Positions 34,058 to 43,968 of a stretch of 64,000 bases of DNA are shown here, piece by piece. Origin of the DNA: Bacillota bacterium (GTDB lineage: Bacteria; Bacillota; Negativicutes; DSM-13327). Below the pieces are notes generated by a model. That model was not told the DNA's origin. It did no database searches and worked only from the letters and a program-made list of their open reading frames with translations. The stretch spans positions 38,411 to 102,410 of the forward strand of contig JAGFZX010000021.1 of the NCBI GenBank assembly GCA_017889585.1, written 5' to 3'. A program made the translations under genes and the position numbers. Each line of letters opens with the position of its first letter. Positions within the stretch are counted from its first letter, which is position 1.

Positions 34058-34861
34058 ATGAAAACGATAGGTTTGCTCGCCGGTGTCGGAGGATTGCCGG
34101 TGCAATTTGCCCGTGCCGCTCGCGGCATGGGCTTTACCGTGATCGCTATAGGTGTAGTGCCTGGCGTAGATCCGGAATTGAATAATATTTCTAATAAAAC
34201 ATATCATATTAGTGTAGGTCAGCTTGAGCAAATATTGACTACCCTGAAAAATGAAGGTGTTACAGAAGTTACGATGCTGGGCAAGGTCACCAAAGAACTT
34301 ATGTTTACTGGGACTGTTCAGCTTGATAATCGGATACAAAAGCTACTTTCGAGTCTTACAGACAACAGTGATGATACGATCATGTTGGCCTTTGTTCGGG
34401 AATTTGTAGCAGAAGGGTTTAGTATTCTTGACCAGACGGCTTTAATCAAATCCCTTATGCCCATGCCTGGAGTGCTGACAAGTCGTAAGCCTACAATAGA
34501 TGAGCAGGCCGATATGGATTTTGGCTTTAAAATGGCTAAAGAAATGGGTGGCCTGGACATTGGACAAACTGTAGTAGTGAAAAAATGTGCCGTTATGGCA
34601 GTTGAAGCCATTGAAGGCACAGATGCTTGCATTCGTCGTGGCGGAGAACTAGGTCGTTCAGGCGTAACTGTTGCTAAAGTCGCTAAGCCTAATCAAGACC
34701 TGCGTTTTGATGTACCGACAGTTGGACTGAGTACACTAGAGACCATGTGCGCCGCTGGCGCCACTGCCCTAGTAATCGAAGCTGGCAAAACCCTCATCGT
34801 TGACCGTGAGAAAGTATTAAGTCTGGCCAACGACAATAACATAACCATTGTAGCAATGTGA
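34058..34861 (+). CDS. lpxI: UDP-2,3-diacylglucosamine pyrophosphatase LpxI
   Basis: 267 residues of the LpxI family (DUF1009), which cleaves UDP-2,3-diacylglucosamine to lipid X and UMP in bacteria lacking LpxH. It starts KTIGLLAGVGGLPVQFARAA and has VTEVTMLGKVTKEL, and the C-terminal block FDVPTVGLSTLETMCAAGATALVIEAGKT. The use of LpxI instead of LpxH is typical of non-gammaproteobacterial diderms. RBS GGAGATTTAAAGG. Confidence 0.95.
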   Translation: MKTIGLLAGVGGLPVQFARAARGMGFTVIAIGVVPGVDPELNNISNKTYHISVGQLEQILTTLKNEGVTEVTMLGKVTKELMFTGTVQLDNRIQKLLSSLTDNSDDTIMLAFVREFVAEGFSILDQTALIKSLMPMPGVLTSRKPTIDEQADMDFGFKMAKEMGGLDIGQTVVVKKCAVMAVEAIEGTDACIRRGGELGRSGVTVAKVAKPNQDLRFDVPTVGLSTLETMCAAGATALVIEAGKTLIVDREKVLSLANDNNITIVAM

Positions 34862-34881
34862 AAAGATGAGAAACCCCGCTT

Positions 34882-34965
34882 TTAACACAAAGATACAAAG
34901 CCGCTTTGCGGACACAAAGACCGCAAAGGGGAGAATAAAAAAACTTTGTGTTTAACGTGGTTTTT
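34882..34965 (+). repeat. Family B repeat between lpxI and lpxB
   Basis: TTAACACAAAGATACAAAGC, CGCTTTGCGGACACAAAG, shortened right side ending TTTGTGTTTAACGTGG; a tail GTGTTTTTCTTAT follows. Confidence 0.88.
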
Positions 34966-35008
34966 ACTCAGTGTTTTTCTTATACTTATTATTTAATGGA
35001 GGCTGTGT

Positions 35009-36160
35009 ATGTCCAAAATCATGATTTCTGTAGGAGAAGCATCAGGCGACCTACACGGGGCTAGTGTAGCCCATGCTTTAAAAACCATACAGCCAGACAT
35101 CAAACTCTTTGGCATGGGCGGGCAGGGCATGCGGGCAGCGGGCGTTGATATTGTATATGATATTGCTGAACTCGGTGTTATAGGGTTTGTTGAAATTATC
35201 AAAAACTTACCTAAATTATTTAGACTTCGGGATAGCTTAGCTGAACTGATGGATACGCAGCGCCCCGATGCCTTAGTTATTATTGATTATCATGGTTTTA
35301 ACATACGTCTGGCTAAAATCGCCAAAAAAAAAGGTATACCAGTCATATCATATATCTGTCCTAAAGTCTGGGCATGGGGACGTGGTAGGGCGAAAGAAGT
35401 GGCCGAAACAGTAGAAAAAGTGGCGGCCATTTTTCCTTTTGAAGTCGATGTATATAGTGAGGCTGGGGCTAATGTTACTTTTGTTGGTCACCCCTTATTA
35501 GATATTGTTAAAAACACCATGTCTAAGGCTGAAGCATATGAATATTTTGGTGCAAATCCGAAGCATCCCTTAGTATTATTACTTCCTGGCAGTCGTCAAC
35601 AGGAAATTATCAATTTATTGCCAGTCATGCTAGAATCTGCGGTCAAAATTAAGGAAAAAGTACCTAATTGTCAGTTCTTTTTACCTGTGGCCTCGACAAT
35701 TTCCCGGGAAATGCTCCAGAATATAATCAGCAAATACAAGATAACTGTTATTTTGACGGAAAATTATACGTATGACCTGATGAATATTGCCGATATGGCT
35801 GTCGCGGCATCCGGCACCGTTACCTTGGAAGCAGCAATACTTAACTTGCCGACAGTCGTCATTTATAAATTGGCTGCTTTGACCTACTTATTTGGTAAAA
35901 TGATCATCAAGATCCCCTACATCAGCTTGCCTAATATTATTGCTGGCCGCAAGATTGTACCTGAATTAGTGCAGTATGCTGTAAGTGGGGACAATATTGC
36001 CAAGGAAGCAGTGGAAATTCTGACTGAACCTAATGTACGCAGTAAAATGCTAAATGATCTGGCAGAAATGCGCGATAAATTAGGTCCGACAGGTGCAGTA
36101 GAGCGGGTTGCTCGTGAAATTCTAGCAGTTGCCCAGAACCCAGCTGGAGGACAAAAATGA
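35009..36160 (+). CDS. lpxB: Lipid-A-disaccharide synthase LpxB
   Basis: 383 residues, GT19 family. It condenses lipid X with UDP-2,3-diacylglucosamine. It starts MISVGEASGDLHGASV, with YHGFNIRLAKIAKKKGIPVISYICPKVWAWGRGR, LLPGSRQQEI and AASGTVTLEAAILNLPTVVIYK, all hallmark blocks. RBS TGGAGG. The stop overlaps the msbA start by 4 bp (ATGA). Confidence 0.96.
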   Translation: MSKIMISVGEASGDLHGASVAHALKTIQPDIKLFGMGGQGMRAAGVDIVYDIAELGVIGFVEIIKNLPKLFRLRDSLAELMDTQRPDALVIIDYHGFNIRLAKIAKKKGIPVISYICPKVWAWGRGRAKEVAETVEKVAAIFPFEVDVYSEAGANVTFVGHPLLDIVKNTMSKAEAYEYFGANPKHPLVLLLPGSRQQEIINLLPVMLESAVKIKEKVPNCQFFLPVASTISREMLQNIISKYKITVILTENYTYDLMNIADMAVAASGTVTLEAAILNLPTVVIYKLAALTYLFGKMIIKIPYISLPNIIAGRKIVPELVQYAVSGDNIAKEAVEILTEPNVRSKMLNDLAEMRDKLGPTGAVERVAREILAVAQNPAGGQK

Positions 36161-37881
36161 CAATATATTTACGCTTATTAAAATATGTCAAGCCTTATGT
36201 GAAACGTATGATAGTGGCAATTATTTGCATTATACTAGCAGCAAGTGCCAACTTATATGTACCTTGGATATTAAGGGATATTATTGATGAAGTACTGGCA
36301 AGTAAGAATATGTTCATGCTTAATGCAATTGCTAGCGGGATTGTGGTTGTTTTCTTTCTGCGTGGAGTATTTTTCTTTGGACAAACATATCTCATGTCTT
36401 ATATTGGACAAAAGGTAATTATTGATATTCGAGAAGCTGTATATCGGCATTTACAACGATTGTCCTTGTCATATTACGAAAAACGGCGGACAGGTCAACT
36501 CATGAGTTATATTACCAATGATGTGGCAGCAGTCCAAAATGCTTTAGTAGAAAGCATGATTGAACTGGTTACAGAAGGAATGACTTTAATTGGTTCCTTG
36601 TCGGTCATGTTTTACCTCCATTGGCAGCTAACCTTATTAACCTTGATTACCGCTCCATTGGTAGGGCAAACTATGAATGTTTTTGGCAAAAAACTCCGCA
36701 AATCCAGTGCTCTGATACAAGAGCGGGCTGCTGATATTACCTCAGTGCTGCAGGAAGGTATTTCATCAGTCAGGGTTATTAAATCTTTCGCCAGAGAAGA
36801 TTATGAAATTGAACGTTTCAAAAAACAAAATCATCAGAATTTCCGGGCCCAAATGAAGAATTCGCAGATCATGGCAACCTTAACTCCGATTATTGAGTTT
36901 ACGGCAGCGATTGGTGTTACCGCGATTATCTGGTATGGTGGACGGGAAGTCATTAACAATAATTTGACAGCAGGTTCGTTAATTGCCTTTTTAGTGTATG
37001 CTGTTAATCTATCTAATCCCATTAAACGATTAAGCCGTGTCTATGGTAATATTCAAAAAGCCTTAGCGGCAGCGAAAAGGGTATTTGATGTTCTTGATAC
37101 TCAACCGGAAATTGAGGATATGCCTGGTGCTAAAGAATTAGCCCAAATTGATGGACATGTGGCATTTAATAATATATCTTTTGAGTACAAACCAGGTGAG
37201 CCTGCTTTAAGTGGGGTTCAGTTGGCTGTACAGCCTGGACAGGTTGTGGCTATTGTCGGGCCAAGTGGCGCTGGTAAGACTACCATTGCTAATCTGATTC
37301 CACGTTTTTATGATCCAACCTCAGGAGATATTACCATTGATGGTATTGATATAAAAACAGTAACCCTTAAGTCCCTGCGACAACAGATTGGCATTGTACC
37401 TCAGGAAACAATATTGTTTAATGGTAGTGTATATAGCAATATTTTGTATGGCAGACTAGATGCCAAGCAGGATGAAGTAGTTAATGCGGCCAAGGCCGCT
37501 AATGCTCACAATTTCATTATGGATATGCCTGACGGATATGATACGCAAATTGGCGAACGGGGTTCAAAACTTTCCGGTGGGCAGCGGCAACGTATTTCCA
37601 TTGCTAGAGCAATACTAAAAAATCCTCGCATACTGATCCTTGATGAAGCTACTTCTGCTCTGGATACAGAAAGCGAAAAATTGGTTCAGGAAGCAGTAGA
37701 TAAATTGATGGTAGGCCGTACCTCTTTTGTCATTGCTCATCGTTTATCTACCATCAAGCGGGCTAATGTTATTTTGGTTATGGAACGTGGGAAACTTGTG
37801 GAACAAGGCACCCATGATGAGCTATTGGCATTAGGCGGTTTATATAGCAAATTGTATCAGGTTCAGTTTCAAAGCAGTTAA
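36157..37881 (+). CDS. msbA: Lipid A/LPS flippase MsbA-type ABC exporter
   Basis: 574 residues, a half-transporter with six TM helices (~15-310) fused to a nucleotide-binding domain. Walker A GPSGAGKTT, signature LSGGQRQRISIARA, Walker B ILILDEATSALD, H-loop IAHRLST. Position between lpxB and waaA supports MsbA function (core-lipid A flipping), although the family also includes multidrug exporters. It overlaps lpxB by 4 bp. Confidence 0.9.
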   Translation: MTIYLRLLKYVKPYVKRMIVAIICIILAASANLYVPWILRDIIDEVLASKNMFMLNAIASGIVVVFFLRGVFFFGQTYLMSYIGQKVIIDIREAVYRHLQRLSLSYYEKRRTGQLMSYITNDVAAVQNALVESMIELVTEGMTLIGSLSVMFYLHWQLTLLTLITAPLVGQTMNVFGKKLRKSSALIQERAADITSVLQEGISSVRVIKSFAREDYEIERFKKQNHQNFRAQMKNSQIMATLTPIIEFTAAIGVTAIIWYGGREVINNNLTAGSLIAFLVYAVNLSNPIKRLSRVYGNIQKALAAAKRVFDVLDTQPEIEDMPGAKELAQIDGHVAFNNISFEYKPGEPALSGVQLAVQPGQVVAIVGPSGAGKTTIANLIPRFYDPTSGDITIDGIDIKTVTLKSLRQQIGIVPQETILFNGSVYSNILYGRLDAKQDEVVNAAKAANAHNFIMDMPDGYDTQIGERGSKLSGGQRQRISIARAILKNPRILILDEATSALDTESEKLVQEAVDKLMVGRTSFVIAHRLSTIKRANVILVMERGKLVEQGTHDELLALGGLYSKLYQVQFQSS

Positions 37882-37904
37882 AGGCGAAAAATGAGGTATC
37901 TAAC

Positions 37905-39191
37905 ATGCATGTTCTTTACAATATATTGGCTATATTCATTGTGGTGCTGGCTATGCCCGTCTTTGCCATACGCTTGACTCGGGAGCAAGGTTTTGGTCGG
38001 CGGCTATTTCAGAGTTTTGGTTTTTTGCCTACAAAGGATATGGAACCAGTGGCCCATAAGGATTGCATTTGGCTGCATGCTGCTTCAGTCGGTGAGATTG
38101 TTGCAGCCAGCCCTATTATCAAAGAAATGCGGCACACGTTTCCAGGTAAGCCTATTTTAGTATCTGTAGTCACCGCTGCTGGCTATGCCATGGCAAAACG
38201 AATTATTACAGATGCTGATAGTATTATTTTCTTTCCTCTTGATTTATCACTCATTAGCTATAGTGTGGTCAAGCGTATTCGACCTAGTGTTTTTTTGATG
38301 GTGGAAACTGAACTTTGGCCCAATTTTTTAAAAGCCCTAGCGCAGTTTTCTGTTCCAGTCATGATGGTCAATGGCAGAATTAGTGATAAGAGTGTAGAAC
38401 GCTATCGGTATTTGGGCAGTGTGCTCAAAAATATGTTAGATACTGTGGATAAATTTTGTATGCAGTCAACGATTGATGCTGAGTATATTGTTCGTCTAGG
38501 GGCTGATCCGAGGCGAGTAGTCGTCACTGGCAATACTAAATTTGATCAGGACTATACAAGTGTTACCCTAGAACAGCAGCAAACTATATGTCAGGAAATG
38601 GGGCTTGAACATGCTTTTCCAGTACTGGTGGCAGGCAGTACCCACAAAGGGGAAGAGGAAATCCTATTATCCGCACTGCAAAAGGTCCGAAAAAGTTTCC
38701 CCAAAATTAAACTCGTGATAGCACCCCGAGATATTATGCGTATTGAAGAAATTAACAGTTTATCCGCTAGCTATGGTTTTGTGGCTGCGCGTCGAACTGT
38801 GCTGCTAAAGAATCATAGTGAACGCCATGACGTTGTCCTACTAGATACTATTGGTGAACTGGGTAAAATCTACAGTATTGGTACTATTATTTATGTAGGT
38901 GGTAGCCTTGTAGCGCGAGGTGGGCATAATATTCTTGAACCAGCCGCCCATGGTAAACCCATTTTAGTTGGACCCCACATGTTTAATTTTAAAGATACCT
39001 ATGCCTTGTTTTCCAAACGAGAAGCTTGTATTACTGTCGATGATGCTGCTAATTTGGCGGATAAAATTTTATATATTTTAAATAATGAACAGGTACGCCT
39101 CCGTATGTCTAGAGAGACACTCTCTATTATTGACGAAAATCGTGGGGCTGCCCGCAAGAGCATGATATATTTACAGGAACTTATACAATAA
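37905..39191 (+). CDS. waaA: Kdo transferase WaaA (KdtA)
   Basis: 428 residues, GT30. It transfers Kdo from CMP-Kdo to lipid A at the inner membrane. An N-terminal membrane-associated helix is followed by DCIWLHAASVGEIVAASPIIKEM, VETELWPNFLKALA, VVTGNTKFDQD, LVAGSTHKGEEE and VYVGGSLVARGGHNILEPAAHGKPI, the conserved Kdo transferase blocks. Start ATG 37905 after ATGAGGTATC. Confidence 0.95.
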   Translation: MHVLYNILAIFIVVLAMPVFAIRLTREQGFGRRLFQSFGFLPTKDMEPVAHKDCIWLHAASVGEIVAASPIIKEMRHTFPGKPILVSVVTAAGYAMAKRIITDADSIIFFPLDLSLISYSVVKRIRPSVFLMVETELWPNFLKALAQFSVPVMMVNGRISDKSVERYRYLGSVLKNMLDTVDKFCMQSTIDAEYIVRLGADPRRVVVTGNTKFDQDYTSVTLEQQQTICQEMGLEHAFPVLVAGSTHKGEEEILLSALQKVRKSFPKIKLVIAPRDIMRIEEINSLSASYGFVAARRTVLLKNHSERHDVVLLDTIGELGKIYSIGTIIYVGGSLVARGGHNILEPAAHGKPILVGPHMFNFKDTYALFSKREACITVDDAANLADKILYILNNEQVRLRMSRETLSIIDENRGAARKSMIYLQELIQ

Positions 39192-39213
39192 TCTGATAAA
39201 AGGCGGAAATGAT

Positions 39214-40377
39214 ATGCGCCAACGTGAGGCATTACAAATTTACTTATACAAATTAGTACATGGTGAAGAGCCTGGCATCCTAGCAGTAATTCTGTTGGGA
39301 TTATTACGCACTTTTTCAGCCATTTATGCTTGGGGTGTTAGCATTAAGCTGTATTTATATAAATATGGTATTTTGAAGCAGCATAAACTGGATTGTCAAG
39401 TTATTAGCTTAGGTAATATCACAGTCGGTGGTACCGGTAAAACCCCCACTGCTCAGCGCCTGGCCACTATTATTCATGAAATGGGTTATCGAGTGGTTAT
39501 TCTAAATCGTGGCTATCGTGCTGGCTGGCAAGGACAAGTTGGACTAGTTTCAGACGGTCAAAAAATTTATATGACAGTCACTGAGGCTGGCGATGAAGCC
39601 TACTTACTGGCCAAGAGTTTGCCAGGTATACCCGTAGTCATTGGGCGAAATCGTATTCTTACAGGTGAATATGCTGTGAAAGAGCTCCAAGCTGAAGTGG
39701 TTATTCTGGATGATGGCTATCAGCATTGGCAGCTAGCGCGGGATTTAGATATTGTACTCATTGATGCCTTAAATATGTTCGGCAATAATTTCGTACTGCC
39801 TAGAGGTACCTTGCGGGAGCCCTTGTCCAATTTATCTCGTGCTCAGGCTTTTTTGCTTACCAAGGTTGATCAATCGAGTGGTGATGCTAGAGATATTATT
39901 CATGGAACCCTAGCTCGTTATAACGATAAGGCTCTGGTTGTGGAAAGTATTCATCAGCCTAAGTGTTTTGTGGAAATTGAAGAATGGTACAAGGGACTGC
40001 GCACTACTAATGTGGCTTTAGAAACCATTAGTAATCAAAAAGTAGTAGCCTTATCTGCAATTGGTAATCCTTCCTCTTTTGAACAAACAATACTAGATAT
40101 TGGTGTTGCTGAGGTCTATGGCGTAAGATATGCAGACCACCATGATTATACTATGGCGGAAATGCAGGAGATTATGCAACATGGGGTGGATGAAAAGGCT
40201 TATGCGCTAATTACCACTGAAAAAGATGCTGTCAAAATACCAGCTGAGTTTATCCACTCCGACAGACCGCTTCCCCTATATGTCTTAAGCATTGCAGTGC
40301 ATTTTACAGAAGGGTATGAGGATTTGATGCAACTAATAAAAAAAGTGGCGGAGCATAAAAGGGAAACCATATTTTAA
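39214..40377 (+). CDS. lpxK: Tetraacyldisaccharide 4'-kinase LpxK
   Basis: 387 residues. It phosphorylates the 4' position of the lipid A disaccharide. P-loop GNITVGGTGKTPTAQRLA (~residue 70) and the LpxK motif LDDGYQHWQLARDLDIVLIDA; the C-terminal half has ALSAIGNPSSFEQTI and TEKDAVKIP. RBS AAAGGCGGAA. The stop codon merges into the start of a family B repeat (TTTTAAAACACAAAG), so the repeat begins at the end of the gene. Confidence 0.95.
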   Translation: MRQREALQIYLYKLVHGEEPGILAVILLGLLRTFSAIYAWGVSIKLYLYKYGILKQHKLDCQVISLGNITVGGTGKTPTAQRLATIIHEMGYRVVILNRGYRAGWQGQVGLVSDGQKIYMTVTEAGDEAYLLAKSLPGIPVVIGRNRILTGEYAVKELQAEVVILDDGYQHWQLARDLDIVLIDALNMFGNNFVLPRGTLREPLSNLSRAQAFLLTKVDQSSGDARDIIHGTLARYNDKALVVESIHQPKCFVEIEEWYKGLRTTNVALETISNQKVVALSAIGNPSSFEQTILDIGVAEVYGVRYADHHDYTMAEMQEIMQHGVDEKAYALITTEKDAVKIPAEFIHSDRPLPLYVLSIAVHFTEGYEDLMQLIKKVAEHKRETIF

Positions 40378-40487
40378 AACACAAAGATGCAAAGCCGCTA
40401 CGCGGACACAAAGACCACAAAGGGAATAATAAAAAAACTTTGTGTCTTTTGTACTTCTTTGTGACCTTTGTGTTTAACGTGGTTTTA
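40374..40487 (+). repeat. Family B repeat between lpxK and kdsB
   Basis: Full copy: AAACACAAAGATGCAAAGCC, GCTACGCGGACACAAAGACC, AT-rich centre, then TTCTTTGTGACCTTTGTG and TTTAACGTGG; followed by AAAAGACAGTGTTAACATTC (tail). Confidence 0.9.
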
Positions 40488-40544
40488 CCCTCTGCGCCTA
40501 AAAGACAGTGTTAACATTCTTTATCTTTTAAGGGAGGTTTTTTG

Positions 40545-41267
40545 ATGAACATATTATGTATAATCCCTGCTAGATATTCCTCGACGAGGTTGCCTGGTAA
40601 GCCATTAGCAGAGATTGCGGGCAAGCCCATGATTCAGCATGTATATGAACGGGCTGTTTTGGCTAAGAGACCTGGACAGGTTATTGTGGCGACAGAACAT
40701 GAATTAGTATATGAAACCGTACAAAATTTTGGCGGACAGGTCATGTTGACCTCTGCTGATCATCTGACCGGTACTGACCGACTAGCAGAAGTGGCGGGCA
40801 GATTCCCTGAGGTGGATTTGATTATCAATGTGCAGGGAGATGAACCTCTTATCCCACCAGAAATTATTGATCAACTGGCAGGTGCATTTGATGGTAGCCA
40901 TGATTTGCAGATGGCTACACTCATGACAGAGATGGATGAAAGTGAGTACAATACTCCCAGCGCCGTGAAAGTGATTACAGACTTACAAGGTTACGCATTG
41001 TATTTCTCCCGCTCTCTTATCCCTTTTCCCCGCAACGATACAGGTATACCGATATACAAACATATCGGCATTTATGCCTATCGACGGGATTTTTTATTAA
41101 AATATGCAAAACTAAGCCCCGCTCCACTGGAAGTAACTGAATCATTAGAACAACTGCGGGCCTTGGAACACGGCTATCGCATCAAAGTACTTAAAACCGA
41201 TTTCAAATCAATTGGCGTCGATACTATGGAAGATTTGGAAAAAGTGAATTTGTTGTTTAAAGTGTAA
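40545..41267 (+). CDS. kdsB: CMP-Kdo synthetase KdsB
   Basis: 240 residues. Activates Kdo with CTP. Nucleotidyltransferase signature IPARYSSTRLPGKPLAEIAGKPMIQHVYERA, then NVQGDEPLIPPEII and HIGIYAYRRDFL. Start ATG 40545 with GGGAGG at 40532-40537; the preceding in-frame TTG is too close. Both sides are flanked by family B repeats. Confidence 0.96.
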   Translation: MNILCIIPARYSSTRLPGKPLAEIAGKPMIQHVYERAVLAKRPGQVIVATEHELVYETVQNFGGQVMLTSADHLTGTDRLAEVAGRFPEVDLIINVQGDEPLIPPEIIDQLAGAFDGSHDLQMATLMTEMDESEYNTPSAVKVITDLQGYALYFSRSLIPFPRNDTGIPIYKHIGIYAYRRDFLLKYAKLSPAPLEVTESLEQLRALEHGYRIKVLKTDFKSIGVDTMEDLEKVNLLFKV

Positions 41268-41276
41268 AACCCTATT

Positions 41277-41392
41277 TTAACACAAAGAGACAAAGCCGCT
41301 ACGCGGACACAAAGACCACAAAGGGGATATTATAAAAATTACTTTGTGTCCTTTGGCACTTCTTTGTGACCTTTGTGCTTAACATGGGTTTT
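41277..41392 (+). repeat. Family B repeat between kdsB and kdsA
   Basis: TTAACACAAAGAGACAAAGC, CGCTACGCGGACACAAAGAC, AT-rich centre, CTTCTTTGTGACCTTTGTGC and TTAACATGGGTTTT. Nearly the same as the copies at 40374 and 42274. Confidence 0.9.
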
Positions 41393-41440
41393 ACCCTCTA
41401 CGGTTCATCAAATCTTTGTAATTATTAAGGAGGTTTTTTC

Positions 41441-42265
41441 ATGAATACCGTTAATATTGGCTCCATTACAGTGGGTGGTCAGCATCCTATTGCCTTGATT
41501 GCTGGTCCTTGCGTGATTGAAGGCTTAGAGCGCACCTTGAAAATCGGTCGCGGCATTAAGGAAATTACGGATAGTCTAGGTATTCCCTACATTTTTAAAG
41601 CATCTTTTGATAAAGCCAACCGTTCATCCTATTCCTCTTTTCGAGGACCAGGCCTGACGGAAGGGCTGAACATCATTAGCCAGATTAAAAAGGAACTAGG
41701 CGTACCTGTCGTCAGTGATATTCACTGCGTGACCCAAATAGAGCAAGCCGCTGAGGTATTAGATATATTGCAGATCCCTGCATTTTTGTGCCGTCAGACT
41801 GATTTATTACATCAGGCAGCCAGCACAGGTAAGGTTGTGAATGTGAAAAAAGGTCAATTTCTTGCACCAAATGACATGCAGCATGTGATTGCAAAACTTC
41901 GTGAAGCTGGTAATGAGAACATTCTCCTGACCGAGCGCGGCGCAACTTTTGGCTATAATAACCTTGTGGCAGACATGCGGTCATTGGCTATCATGCGGTC
42001 CTTTGGTTATCCAGTCGTCTTTGATGCCACCCACAGTGTCCAATTGCCAGGTGGTGCAGGTGCGACTTCCAGTGGGCAGCGTGAATTTGTACCCACCCTT
42101 ACCAGGGCAGCTGTAGCCACAGGGATTGATATGCTGTTCATGGAAGTACATGACAATCCTGCCGAAGCTCTGTCAGACGGTCCTAATATGATGTATCTTG
42201 ATCAACTAGAAGATTTACTGAAAGATGTACAGGCTATTGATCATGTAGTGAGAAAACACAAATAG
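41441..42265 (+). CDS. kdsA: Kdo-8-phosphate synthase KdsA
   Basis: 274 residues, TIM-barrel aldolase joining PEP and arabinose-5-phosphate. It has [22 protein letters not shown] (KANRS motif), [43 protein letters not shown] and [18 protein letters not shown]. The [11 protein letters not shown] segment lacks the metal-ligand cysteine position seen in N of the motif, and a metal-independent or -dependent class cannot be decided safely. RBS AAGGAGG. Confidence 0.95.
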   Translation: MNTVNIGSITVGGQHPIALIAGPCVIEGLERTLKIGRGIKEITDSLGIPYIFKASFDKANRSSYSSFRGPGLTEGLNIISQIKKELGVPVVSDIHCVTQIEQAAEVLDILQIPAFLCRQTDLLHQAASTGKVVNVKKGQFLAPNDMQHVIAKLREAGNENILLTERGATFGYNNLVADMRSLAIMRSFGYPVVFDATHSVQLPGGAGATSSGQREFVPTLTRAAVATGIDMLFMEVHDNPAEALSDGPNMMYLDQLEDLLKDVQAIDHVVRKHK

Positions 42266-42273
42266 CGTAACCC

Positions 42274-42390
42274 TTTAAACACAAAGATACAAAGCCACTA
42301 CGCGGACACAAAGACCACAAAGGAGATATTATAAAAAATCCTTTGTGTCCTTTGCGTTTCTTTGCGACCTTTGTGTTTAACGTGGTTTTA
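42274..42390 (+). repeat. Family B repeat between kdsA and kdsD
   Basis: TTAAACACAAAGATACAAAG, CCACTACGCGGACACAAAGA, centre TATTATAAAAAATC, CTTTGCGACCTTTGTGTTTA, ACGTGGTTTTA; tail CTCGACGTTTTTCTTAAAAG. Confidence 0.9.
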
Positions 42391-42440
42391 CTCTCGACGT
42401 TTTTCTTAAAAGATCTTTATTGAATCTGGGAGGTTATATT

Positions 42441-43409
42441 ATGATTATCGAACAAGCCAAGGAAGTGTTGGCTATTGAGGCTACGGCGATTCAAAATCTT
42501 ATTCCTCGCATCAATGGCCAGTTTACTGAAGCGATTAAGATGATCTTGGCATGCAGAGGACGGGTGATTGTGACAGGTATGGGCAAATCCGGTCTTATAG
42601 GCAAAAAAATCGCCGCAACCTTAGCCAGTACAGGAACACCAGCATTTTTTCTTCATCCGGCAGAAGGTATTCACGGTGATTTAGGCATGGTAACTGCTGA
42701 TGATGTTGTACTGGCATTATCAAACAGTGGTGAAACCGCTGAAGTAGTCCGCATTATACCGGCCATTAAGCGGATTGGTGCCCCTATTGTTGCTATGTGC
42801 GGCTGCAGCGAGTCCACAATGGTGAAAAATGCGGATGCTTTTTTAGATGTCACTGTCGATCGAGAAGCTTGTCCCCTAGGATTGGCCCCTACCGCTAGCA
42901 CCACAGCGGCCTTGGCCATGGGTGATGCCTTAGCAGTGGCCTTATTGTCAGAACGAAAGTTTACCCCAGAAAATTTTGCTCTCTTTCATCCTGGAGGGAC
43001 ACTCGGACGCAAGCTCCTCTTGACAGTGGAAGATGTAATGCACGCGGGGGAGGATAACCCTGTGGTTACCATTGAGAAAACAGTAAAAGAAGCCTTATTT
43101 GTCATTACAGGCAAAGGCCTTGGTGTTACTAATGTTGTAGATGAAAACGGTTGCTTGCTGGGAATTATTACCGATGGCGATATTCGCCGAGGCTTGGAAC
43201 GAGGTCATGAATTCTTAGATAAAACAGTAGATGCCCTAATGACTAAGACCCCCCGCACCATTACCCCTGACAAACTGGCTGTCCAGGCCCTTAACATGAT
43301 GGAAAAAAACCACCCACGTCCTATTACGGTACTGCCTGTAGTAGACGTCAATAATTATTCAATTGGTATTATCCACCTTACTGACTTATTACGCCAAGGA
43401 GTGGTATAA
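42441..43409 (+). CDS. kdsD: Arabinose-5-phosphate isomerase KdsD
   Basis: 322 residues, KpsF/GutQ/KdsD family; makes the arabinose-5-phosphate used by KdsA. SIS domain (~40-175: VTGMGKSGLIGKKIAATLASTGTPAFFLHPAEGIHGDLGM) followed by two CBS motifs (~205-320, including GIITDGDIRRGLERG). Start ATG 42441 with GGGAGG. The stop codon overlaps the kdsC start (TAATG), so they are coupled. Confidence 0.94.
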   Translation: MIIEQAKEVLAIEATAIQNLIPRINGQFTEAIKMILACRGRVIVTGMGKSGLIGKKIAATLASTGTPAFFLHPAEGIHGDLGMVTADDVVLALSNSGETAEVVRIIPAIKRIGAPIVAMCGCSESTMVKNADAFLDVTVDREACPLGLAPTASTTAALAMGDALAVALLSERKFTPENFALFHPGGTLGRKLLLTVEDVMHAGEDNPVVTIEKTVKEALFVITGKGLGVTNVVDENGCLLGIITDGDIRRGLERGHEFLDKTVDALMTKTPRTITPDKLAVQALNMMEKNHPRPITVLPVVDVNNYSIGIIHLTDLLRQGVV

Positions 43410-43954
43410 TGGATCTAGAAAGACCGGAACAAAAAATAAAATTGTTAGTATTAGATGTGGATGGCGTACTCACCAGCGGACAGATTATTTTTGGACGTGA
43501 TGGTGAACTAATGAAAAAATTTCATGCTCAGGATGGATTGGGTATCACCCTGGCCCATAAGGCAAACCTTAACATTGCAATTATTACTGGACGAGAAAGC
43601 CGGATGGTAGAGCTTCGTGGTGCGGAGCTGAACATCAAAGATGTATATCAAGGGTCTATGAACAAGACCCAGGCTTTAGCAGAGCTGATGATTAAATATG
43701 ACCTAACATTAGACCAAGTAGCCTATGTGGGTGATGACCTTAATGATTTACCAGTCATGATTCGTGTAGGCCTACCTTGTGCTGTCGCTAATGCTGCCTC
43801 TGAAGTAAAACAATATGCACAGTTGGTGACAAAGCAGACAGGGGGAAATGGTGCAGTTCGCGAAGTCATAGAATATATTCTAAAAGCCCAAGGCAAATGG
43901 GAAGGCATCATCAATACCTATTTACAAGGCGGGCATATACAAAATTATCAGTGA
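43409..43954 (+). CDS. kdsC: Kdo-8-phosphate phosphatase KdsC
   Basis: 181-residue HAD phosphatase. Motif I LDVDGVLTSG with the two aspartates, motif II ITGRES, and the C-terminal acidic motif VGDDLNDLPVM. Members of this size act as tetramers without a separate cap domain. It completes Kdo synthesis with the adjacent kdsA, kdsB and kdsD genes. Confidence 0.94.
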   Translation: MDLERPEQKIKLLVLDVDGVLTSGQIIFGRDGELMKKFHAQDGLGITLAHKANLNIAIITGRESRMVELRGAELNIKDVYQGSMNKTQALAELMIKYDLTLDQVAYVGDDLNDLPVMIRVGLPCAVANAASEVKQYAQLVTKQTGGNGAVREVIEYILKAQGKWEGIINTYLQGGHIQNYQ

Positions 43955-43968
43955 AAGGAGGACACCTT